Source: SCGC-AAA471-B05 sp032249055 (GTDB lineage Archaea; Thermoproteota; Thermoprotei; Gearchaeales; Gearchaeaceae). Taken from it: DNA of 8,361 bases. Made by a program: the position numbers and the translations under genes. The notes beneath the pieces are model-generated. The model did not search any database, was not told where the DNA came from, and was given only the letters and a program-made list of their open reading frames with translations. The first letter of the stretch is position 1. Every line of letters begins with the position of its first letter. Of this stretch, positions 1 through 5,380 are shown one piece after another. The stretch is from contig JAVVGP010000034.1 in NCBI GenBank assembly GCA_032249055.1, positions 1 through 8,361 on the forward strand, given 5' to 3'.

Positions 1-802
1 GTAATTTTTGATCATTTTTTATTGCTAATATTCCTAGAGAAGGACCTCCGAAAAAAGGATTTATAGCTAAATGCTGTGCTTCTCCTACAGCTATATCTGC
101 TCCATACGAAGCTGGTTCTTTTATAATGCCTAAAGATACTGGTTCTATTCCAGCAATTAACAATGAATCTTCTTTATGTATTATTTCTGAGATTTTTAAT
201 ACATTTGTATCTATAATTCCAAAATAATTGGGATTTTCAACATATACAGCAGCAGAATTTTTAATGTTTAATTCAATATCAGCAATATCTATTTTCCCTT
301 CATTAAAATTGTATTCATAAATTTCTATTCCATGAGGTCTAAGATAAGTATAAACAACTTCTTTCCTTTTTTTACGCATAAAGTGAGGAATTAAAACCTT
401 TTTTTTACCAGTATATTTTATAGCCATAAGTAAAGCTTCAGCCAATGCTGTAGAATGATCATACATTGAAGCATTTGCTATATCCAATCCTGTCAATTCA
501 CAAATTAAACTTTGAAATTCAAATAATATTTGCAAATTTCCTTGAGAAGCTTCTGCTTGGTAAGGAGTATATGAAGTTAAAAGTTCAGATGATAACGAAA
601 CATAATCTACAGCTGCAGGAATATAACTAAAATAAGGATATTCAGGAGAGAAACAATATTTTATGTCAACGATCCTATTTTTGCTTAATTCTTCCAATAT
701 AAAATTTAAAGCTCCTAATTCTCCCATTGCTGAAGGAATATTTAATCTGCGATTAAGTTTTATTTTTTCAGGAACAGGGTCAACAAGCTCTTGCCTTTGC
801 AT
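1..802 (-). CDS. gcvPA: Glycine dehydrogenase (decarboxylating) subunit 1, 3'-truncated by window edge
   Basis: This is the N-terminal 267 residues of the alpha-type subunit of the two-subunit P-protein of the glycine cleavage system. With GcvPB, where the PLP lysine normally lies, it decarboxylates glycine and passes the aminomethyl group to lipoyl-GcvH in the cytoplasm. I translated the reverse strand from the ATG at 802-800 and found no stop to base 1. Family landmarks are clear: the TSYTPYQAEASQG segment near residues 76-88, the MYDHSTALAEA segment near 112-122, and INPFFGGPSLGILA near the right end of the visible protein. The start ATG lies about 27-30 bases from an AT palindrome at 824-839, as expected for a leaderless archaeal transcript. 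Family members usually have about 25-30 more residues at the N-terminus (a HPW/YxPN helix-rich segment ending before the DIPEE-like stretch). Here the protein starts almost at that stretch (VDPVPEKIKL), and the upstream frame stops at 854-856 without another ATG. The partner gcvPB may lie beyond the left edge. Identity is secure; only the start is debatable. Confidence 0.95.
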   Translation of the reverse strand, partial: MQRQELVDPVPEKIKLNRRLNIPSAMGELGALNFILEELSKNRIVDIKYCFSPEYPYFSYIPAAVDYVSLSSELLTSYTPYQAEASQGNLQILFEFQSLICELTGLDIANASMYDHSTALAEALLMAIKYTGKKKVLIPHFMRKKRKEVVYTYLRPHGIEIYEYNFNEGKIDIADIELNIKNSAAVYVENPNYFGIIDTNVLKISEIIHKEDSLLIAGIEPVSLGIIKEPASYGADIAVGEAQHLAINPFFGGPSLGILAIKNDQKL

Positions 803-823
803 AATATAAGAACATTTTCCAAC

Positions 824-839
824 TAATAAATATTTATTA
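824..839. promoter_or_regulatory. Palindromic TATA element shared by divergent promoters
   Basis: TAATAAATATTTATTA is a perfect 16-base inverted repeat in the 62-base gap between gcvPA (minus, ATG at 802) and the ribophorin-like gene (plus, ATG at 865). Its centre lies about 30 bases upstream of the minus start and about 33 bases upstream of the plus start. Archaeal TATA boxes sit about 25-30 bases upstream of transcription starts, so one TBP site could serve both directions and yield leaderless or near-leaderless messages. No Shine-Dalgarno sequence is seen for either gene. The role is inferred from position and composition. Confidence 0.6.
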
Positions 840-864
840 ATGAAAAAATAACGTTAATATTCAT

Positions 865-2556
865 ATGAGACCAAAAAAGCTGAGTATAACAATAATTTTG
901 ATCCTTTCTTTATTTATCTTAATCAATCTGTATAATGTAAATGCCAGTAGCGATATATTTTTAGATGTTAAACGAGAAATAATAGTAAACCCAGCTCACT
1001 TGATAGTTAAAGATGAAATAACTGTATTAAATAAAACAGACCGAATTCCAGTTTATCTTTCTGAATATGAATATGTTAGTTTATACACTATTTGGGTAAA
1101 GCCTCAAAAACCAATTCAATGGGGCTTACTCCATGAAAGAAAATTTGGTTTTTATATAATAGGAAATTTTGAAGCGAAAAGCAATATTACATTATATAGA
1201 ATATATGATGACAAAATATTTTTAGAAGAAAACAATACCCTTAAAATACAAATTCCAGCATATTTTTTAACCGAATATAATATTTTAAATGGTTCAACTA
1301 AAGTATTTTCCCCATTAAAGGTTTCTTCTGTTGATGTTAAATCTCCAGAAGGAGCTAACATAACACGATTAGCTGATCAAACTTTTTCAATAACTTATAG
1401 CTTTAAAAATATAAATGGAAGAGAACAATTAGCAAATACAACAGATTTAATTTTCTCCTTTAAGCTAAGAGATCCTACAGCAGTACCTTGGATAAAAATA
1501 GAAAAAATGGTTAGAAAATTATTCATTGAAGGAGCTAAGTTGCGAATAGAAGATGAAGTAATATTAAAGTATGCAGGTAGGGGAGAAAAAATTGAAAAAT
1601 GGATACCTAATATTTTACCAAAAGCTAAACTTTTATCTGCTAGGGATCAATTAGGAGATTTAGAAATAGATCATTCGAAAGAAGAAATTAAATTAAGAAA
1701 TCCGTTACTACCTATTTTCCAGATGGGAACTTTAAAAGCAACATTATTTATTACTAGTGAAATTAACCTGAATGATTTAGGTTATTACGATTCTAACAGT
1801 GGTAATTTTAATTTCAAAATAGACGTTCTTGAAGCCAATCCGTTTTTAATAGATTATTTTGAGTTAATAATTACAAATAATTTTATATCAAGTTTAACTT
1901 TAGATCCTCAACCAGATGAAATAATGCAAAAAGATAATTTCATTCAATATAAATATGTAAGAACCAGAGTATTTTCGGAAATAAGTTTGACAATTAAACT
2001 TGAAGGAAAACAAGAAGTTTATCTTTCTAGCTTAACATTATTTGTACAAATTTTAGTTATTGTATTTTTAATATCAGTAGCTTCATTAATTTACTTTAGA
2101 TATTTCTATTTAGGTAAGCCTTTAACTTTTGAAAGAAAAATTCCTTTACTTGAAGATTATTTAACTGCAATAGAGAGCATTTTGCTGGATTATGAAGAAA
2201 TTGATAAACTAGGAAACAATCTTAAGAAAGGTTTAATAAACAAACAAGAATTTAATCTAAGAATGAATAACTTGAAAAAGGATATAATTAGCAAAGAGAG
2301 AGAAGTTAGAAATTTATCAAAGATAATAAAGCAAAAACACCCAGAAATTGTTAAAAGTATAAACGAAATAGAAAATTACTATAATGCATTGATTAAAGAA
2401 ATAAAAGCATTACAAGAAGAAAATAAATTATTCGAATTAAGAAAAATACCAGCTGATAAATTCAAAAAGATTCGTGAAGAAAGGAATAAAGCTATTAAAA
2501 ATTATAAAGGAAAAATTGATTCGTTAATTGCAGAATTAAGAGAAAAATACAAATAA
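865..2556 (+). CDS. Ribophorin I (OST1)-like single-span membrane glycoprotein
   Basis: This 563-residue protein has the layout of eukaryotic ribophorin I, an oligosaccharyltransferase subunit. A signal peptide covers residues 1-27 (MRPKK, then a hydrophobic core). A beta-rich ectodomain of about 360 residues contains two similar halves, one starting near VKREIIV (35-41) and one near KMVRKLFIEGAKLRIEDEV (214-232). One membrane span lies at about 390-412, followed by a Lys/Glu-rich helical, probably coiled-coil tail at 428-563 in the cytoplasm. From memory of human ribophorin I, the segment ARDQLGD (259-265) matches its YRDEIGN, KLRNPLLPIFQMG (276-288) matches RPRFPLFGGWK, and the juxtamembrane IQYKY and the tail end also align; total length is close to the human 607. 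At least six NxS/T sequons lie in the ectodomain (N56, N107, N123, N142, N165, N191). It stands alone on the plus strand, divergent from gcvPA. A role beside AglB/STT3 in N-glycosylation is inference. Membership in the family is likely but rests on recalled motifs and topology. Confidence 0.72.
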   Translation: MRPKKLSITIILILSLFILINLYNVNASSDIFLDVKREIIVNPAHLIVKDEITVLNKTDRIPVYLSEYEYVSLYTIWVKPQKPIQWGLLHERKFGFYIIGNFEAKSNITLYRIYDDKIFLEENNTLKIQIPAYFLTEYNILNGSTKVFSPLKVSSVDVKSPEGANITRLADQTFSITYSFKNINGREQLANTTDLIFSFKLRDPTAVPWIKIEKMVRKLFIEGAKLRIEDEVILKYAGRGEKIEKWIPNILPKAKLLSARDQLGDLEIDHSKEEIKLRNPLLPIFQMGTLKATLFITSEINLNDLGYYDSNSGNFNFKIDVLEANPFLIDYFELIITNNFISSLTLDPQPDEIMQKDNFIQYKYVRTRVFSEISLTIKLEGKQEVYLSSLTLFVQILVIVFLISVASLIYFRYFYLGKPLTFERKIPLLEDYLTAIESILLDYEEIDKLGNNLKKGLINKQEFNLRMNNLKKDIISKEREVRNLSKIIKQKHPEIVKSINEIENYYNALIKEIKALQEENKLFELRKIPADKFKKIREERNKAIKNYKGKIDSLIAELREKYK

Positions 2557-2561
2557 AGTAA

Positions 2562-2567
2562 TTTTTT
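2562..2567 (+). terminator. T-run after the ribophorin-like gene
   Basis: Six consecutive T residues begin six bases after the TAA stop of the membrane-protein gene. Archaeal RNA polymerase often terminates at such U-rich tracts without a hairpin. The next 110 bases up to the tRNA gene hold no open frame or structure I can support, so this is the likeliest 3' end. Confidence 0.35.
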
Positions 2568-2677
2568 AAGGCTAATTAATGAATGAAAATTCAAGCTGGA
2601 AAAATATAAAAATTATTTGTCCAAAATACTCTTTTAGCAATATAAAATTCCTTTAAAATAAACTAAAAGTTATTAAA

Positions 2678-2751
2678 TAGCGCCGCCAGGATTCGAACCT
2701 GGGTCTCAGGGTCCAAAGCCCTGCATGCTTGGCCAGCTACACCACGGCGCT
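2678..2751 (-). tRNA. tRNA-Gln, anticodon UUG
   Basis: The reverse strand folds as a full cloverleaf. The acceptor stem AGCGCCG (2751-2745) pairs over seven bases with CGGCGCT (2685-2679), with discriminator A at 2678. The D stem pairs GTGT with GCAT, using G-U pairs at both ends. The anticodon stem is CAGGG/CCCTG around the seven-base loop CTTTGGA, so bases 34-36 are TTG, which reads Gln codons. The variable loop is four bases (AGAC). The T arm is CCAGG-TTCGAAT-CCTGG. The first pair is A1-U72. There is no intron and no encoded CCA. Most archaea charge this tRNA with glutamate and amidate it with GatDE; that is family knowledge, not seen here. Loop geometry excludes a Pro (UGG) reading. Confidence 0.95.
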
Positions 2752-2777
2752 AACTATTAATTAAAATACATTTACCT

Positions 2778-2787
2778 TTTTTTAAAT
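2778..2787 (-). promoter_or_regulatory. TATA box of the tRNA-Gln gene
   Basis: On the reverse strand the stretch AATTTAAAAAAAGG lies about 27-36 bases upstream of the first tRNA base (2751). It fits the archaeal TATA consensus in composition and distance. The remaining gap to gcvT carries only that gene's own TATA element. Confidence 0.5.
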
Positions 2788-2824
2788 TTTTCCACAAATT
2801 TGATTAGCCTTAGAGATCGTAAAT

Positions 2825-2837
2825 TAAATATTTATTA
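2825..2837 (+). promoter_or_regulatory. TATA box of the gcvT operon
   Basis: TAAATATTTATTA is centred about 30 bases upstream of the ATG at 2861, the usual distance for a leaderless archaeal gene. The same 13 bases occur in the gcvPA/ribophorin-like promoter (827-839). This placement favours the ATG at 2861 over the TTG three bases before it. Confidence 0.55.
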
Positions 2838-2860
2838 TATAAATAAGCTAATGTTATTTG

Positions 2861-3937
2861 ATGTTTGTTACACCGCTTAAACAAGTTCATATCGAATTAG
2901 GAGCAAATATGGGAGAATTTGCAGGATGGGAAGTGGCAATGAATTATTCTAGTAATATAGAAGAGCATTTAGCTGTAAGAAATGCAATAGGCTTATTTGA
3001 TGTTTCTCACATGGGAAGAATCATTATTAAAGGTAAAGATACAGCTGAATTCTTAGATTATGTTACAACAAAAAATGTTTTAAAATTATCACCAGGAAAG
3101 ATATCTATACCTACAGCTATGCTTAATTATAAAGCTGGATTTATTGATGATATATCTTTACTCATGCTTGATGATAAGGAATACTTAATTGTATGCAATG
3201 CCATAAATCGAGAAAAAAATATTAATTGGTTAAATAAAATAGCTAAAGAAAAAAATTATTCGATAGAAATTTTAGATATAACTTTTAAAACATGCATGCT
3301 TGCCATTCAAGGAAGAAAAATTAAAGATTACGAGGAAAAAGAATTAAATTTAAACATTGAACAAAACAGCTTTTTAAGAAATATAAAAGTTGTTGATTGT
3401 AAAGTAGAAATTATAAGTAAAACCGGTTGGACAGGAGAAAGTGGTTATGAGTTAATTTTAGAAATTGAGGAAGGGAAAAAATTATGGAAGAAATTAATTG
3501 AGAAGGGAATAAAACCCTGTGGTATAATTACCAGGGATTCGCTAAGACTTGAAGCAGGATTTTTGTTATATGGTAATGAAATAAACGAAGATATTAATCC
3601 CTTAGAAGCAAGATATTGGATATTTAGCTTAAATAAAGGAGATTATATAGGAAGAAAAGAGTTGGAAAATTTGTTAGAAAAAGGAGTTGAAAAAATAAGA
3701 GTTGGATTAATAATGAAAGATAAAGGACCTTTGCCAAGAAAAGGCAACGAAATATATTCTGGTAATAAAAAAATAGGATATATTACAAGCGGTGGATATT
3801 CTCCTATTTTAGATAGAGGAATAGCTATGGGTTATATACATTCAGGATTCTTTTTCTTGGGAGGAAGTGTTAAAATAAAAATAAGAGATAAAATGTACGA
3901 GGCAAAAATAGTCGAGCCTCCATTTTTCAAAAAATAA
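2861..3937 (+). CDS. gcvT: Aminomethyltransferase (glycine cleavage T-protein)
   Basis: GcvT takes the aminomethyl group from lipoyl-GcvH, releases ammonia and forms 5,10-methylene-tetrahydrofolate (or the archaeal pterin equivalent) in the cytoplasm. The 358 residues are of normal family length and every hallmark is present: TPLKQVHIELGA at the N-terminus, EEHLAVRNAIGLFDVSHMG (34-52), the catalytic-aspartate region GFIDD (93-97), NAINREK (113-119), SKTGWTGESGYEL (186-198) for folate binding, RDSLRLEAGFLLYG (225-238), and GYITSGGYSPIL (306-317). The C-terminal EPPFFKK fits the usual end. The frame also opens with TTG at 2858, but ATG at 2861 is spaced correctly from the TATA box and there is no Shine-Dalgarno sequence. 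The stop overlaps the next gene's start by one base, so the two are probably co-transcribed and translationally coupled. gcvPA lies 2 kb away on the other strand; gcvH and gcvPB are not in the window. Confidence 0.97.
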   Translation: MFVTPLKQVHIELGANMGEFAGWEVAMNYSSNIEEHLAVRNAIGLFDVSHMGRIIIKGKDTAEFLDYVTTKNVLKLSPGKISIPTAMLNYKAGFIDDISLLMLDDKEYLIVCNAINREKNINWLNKIAKEKNYSIEILDITFKTCMLAIQGRKIKDYEEKELNLNIEQNSFLRNIKVVDCKVEIISKTGWTGESGYELILEIEEGKKLWKKLIEKGIKPCGIITRDSLRLEAGFLLYGNEINEDINPLEARYWIFSLNKGDYIGRKELENLLEKGVEKIRVGLIMKDKGPLPRKGNEIYSGNKKIGYITSGGYSPILDRGIAMGYIHSGFFFLGGSVKIKIRDKMYEAKIVEPPFFKK

Positions 3938-4851
3938 TGTTTCTAGAGGGAGGTGCGGTAGAAGATAAAAATAAAAATATCTTTTATATAATTTTTTATA
4001 ATGAAAAAAATGATGAAATTTATGTAAAACCTAAATATATATTTAAAAATAATAAATATTATAAGATCACAGAAAATAAAAATTTAAATTTATTACAAAA
4101 ATATTTTAATTATAACATTTATAATTATTCAAATTATTTAAAAAAATATACATATATCTTTCATATAGAAAATATTAACAAATACTTTAATCCTATTGCA
4201 AGGCTTTTGCAAATTTTAGAAAATCCCTTAAATGTTCATGAAAAAGCTGCTAAAGAAATTGTATTAAATATAGTTAAAGAAAGTGGTGAAAAAGTTCAGA
4301 ATTTTGGAATTTCAGGATCTCTTTTATTGAATTTACAAAATGAAAAGTCAGATATAGATATTTTTTATTACGGAAGCAACTACGAACAAATCTATGAAAC
4401 ATTGAACAAGTTATTTAAAAAAAGAAAATTTTTACCTATAAGAGGCAATTTGCTAAGAAACCTATATACTGAAAGAGGATTTAGAAATGTTATAAACTAT
4501 GAGATTTTTAAGAAAATTGAAGAATTAAAAAGAACAGAAGGAATATATGCTAAAAAGTTCTTATTTTCAATAAAATTAGTAAAAAGAAGATATTTTGAAA
4601 TAATTGAAAGAAAAGATACAATTAAAGATGAAATAAAAACGATCGATGCTAAAGAAGCTTACTTATGGCCTGCTAGATACATCGTTAAATCTTTGATAAA
4701 TAACGAGACATACTCTATAATTACATACAGACAACGTTATGCAGAAATTCTTAAGGAAGACGATATAGCTAAAATAAAAGGTGAAGTTGAAATAACTAAT
4801 GAAGGAAAAATTGTAAACGTTGATGAAAAAGGCTATATTATACCTTTATGA
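3937..4851 (+). CDS. Nucleotidyltransferase-fold protein, COG1665-like, function unknown
   Basis: This is a 304-residue soluble protein with a polymerase-beta-type nucleotidyltransferase core: GISGSLL (124-130), then SDIDIFYYG (138-146), giving the GS and DxD residues G127, S128, D139 and D141 that bind metal and nucleotide in this superfamily. The third carboxylate is not assigned. I recognise the layout of the archaeal family COG1665: a short beta-rich N-terminal domain starting with an EGG/EGD turn, a helix leading into the GS motif, and a C-terminal region with SIKLVKR (211-217) and an EAYLWPARY-like segment (240-248). The substrate is unknown to me. Residues 10-80 are very rich in Lys, Asn, Tyr and Ile, matching unusually AT-rich DNA. 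The ATG overlaps the gcvT stop (TAATG), so translation is probably coupled; the GGAGGTG just inside the gene is coding for the family's N-terminal turn, not a ribosome site. Why it travels with gcvT is not clear. The fold is confident; any specific function is not. Confidence 0.8.
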   Translation: MFLEGGAVEDKNKNIFYIIFYNEKNDEIYVKPKYIFKNNKYYKITENKNLNLLQKYFNYNIYNYSNYLKKYTYIFHIENINKYFNPIARLLQILENPLNVHEKAAKEIVLNIVKESGEKVQNFGISGSLLLNLQNEKSDIDIFYYGSNYEQIYETLNKLFKKRKFLPIRGNLLRNLYTERGFRNVINYEIFKKIEELKRTEGIYAKKFLFSIKLVKRRYFEIIERKDTIKDEIKTIDAKEAYLWPARYIVKSLINNETYSIITYRQRYAEILKEDDIAKIKGEVEITNEGKIVNVDEKGYIIPL

Positions 4852-4876
4852 CTTTCTCTAATCTTTAAAAAAGTCA
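4849..4876. terminator. Weak inverted repeat over the stop codon of the nucleotidyltransferase gene
   Basis: TGACTTT (4849-4855) pairs with AAAGTCA (4870-4876) across a 14-base loop, and the TGA stop is part of the stem. It could help end the plus-strand transcript or slow 3' decay, but the stem is AT-rich and weak. Confidence 0.3.
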
Positions 4877-4899
4877 AGGATTACCTTTTAAAATTAAAA

Positions 4900-4917
4900 T
4901 TAAGTGGATCCGCTTAA
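4900..4917. terminator. Hairpin in the convergent gap, with flanking T-runs
   Basis: TTAAGTG (4900-4906) and CGCTTAA (4911-4917) form a seven-pair stem, including one G-U pair, around the tetraloop GATC. It lies midway in the 128-base gap between two converging genes. A T7 run (4954-4960) follows on the plus strand, and an A5 run (4943-4947) gives a T-run for minus-strand messages. Archaeal termination relies mainly on the U-tract, so the T-runs are the likelier end signals, with the hairpin as a possible bidirectional 3'-end structure. Nothing else, including any coding frame, is supported between 4852 and 4979. Confidence 0.4.
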
Positions 4918-4979
4918 AGGAAAATACTTTCGGTCTTTTATTAAAAATATAAATTTTTTTAACTAATCACCTGAACAAG

Positions 4980-5378
4980 TTATTCAAAATATGCTGGTCT
5001 AAATTTTATTCCATAATAAATTAAACCTTTATCATCTTCCTCAAACATTTTTCTAAATACTGCTTCAACTCTTAATCCTTCACGTAATTCTTCATAGTCT
5101 ACATCTGTTAATTGTGCAAAAATCATCGTACCGTCATCCAGCTTTATTAATCCTACAGCATAAGGTGAATAATCAGCAAACTCTTTAGGAGGTTGAGTAA
5201 TCCAAGTATAAGTTATTAGAGTACCTTTTCTAGGAAGCTCAACATCTTCTAATTCATTATTACCACAATTTAAGCATATCAACCTAGGCGGATAATATTT
5301 TTTGTCACATTTTTTACAGTACTTAGCAATTAGTCTATATCTATATTTCTTTTCCCTCCAATATGAAGGGGCACTCAT
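4980..5378 (-). CDS. DUF35 zinc-ribbon/OB-fold acyl-CoA partner protein of the HMG-CoA synthase complex
   Basis: This 132-residue protein is of normal length for DUF35. An N-terminal helix is followed by a zinc ribbon with C21, C24, C35 and C38 (YCKKCDKKYYPPRLICLNCG) and then by an OB-fold domain from about residue 47, with GTLITYTWI (52-60) and PYAVGLIKLDDGTMIFAQL (72-90). In archaea, DUF35 proteins bridge acetoacetyl-CoA thiolase and HMG-CoA synthase, and their OB domain helps bind CoA so that the intermediate passes between the enzymes. The gene is the third of a tight minus-strand operon and starts two bases after the thiolase stop. An AGAGG sequence eight bases upstream of the ATG is the best Shine-Dalgarno match in the window. 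The zinc ligands are intact. Confidence 0.92.
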   Translation of the reverse strand: MSAPSYWREKKYRYRLIAKYCKKCDKKYYPPRLICLNCGNNELEDVELPRKGTLITYTWITQPPKEFADYSPYAVGLIKLDDGTMIFAQLTDVDYEELREGLRVEAVFRKMFEEDDKGLIYYGIKFRPAYFE

Positions 5379-5380
5379 GT

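Noticed and set aside
1152..1361. 69-codon open frame on the minus strand
   Set aside because: It lies wholly antisense inside the ribophorin-like gene, has no recognisable motif or promoter, and its composition is that of a shadow frame.
2678..2751. Reading the tRNA as Pro (UGG)
   Set aside because: The five-pair anticodon stem fixes a seven-base loop CTTTGGA in which positions 34-36 are TTG; a UGG anticodon would need a shifted, unpaired stem.
2851..2880. Ten-codon frame starting at an ATG just before gcvT
   Set aside because: It is out of frame with gcvT, stops within its first codons, and its distance from the TATA box is worse than that of the gcvT ATG.
3945..3953. GAGGGAGGT as a Shine-Dalgarno site with a later start for the nucleotidyltransferase gene
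   Set aside because: No in-frame start codon follows at a suitable distance, and the bases encode the EGG turn expected at the family's N-terminus.
4819..4826. C-box-like TTGATGAA suggesting a C/D box guide RNA
   Set aside because: It lies within the coding sequence, no CTGA D box follows at a fitting distance, and no C'/D' pair is visible.
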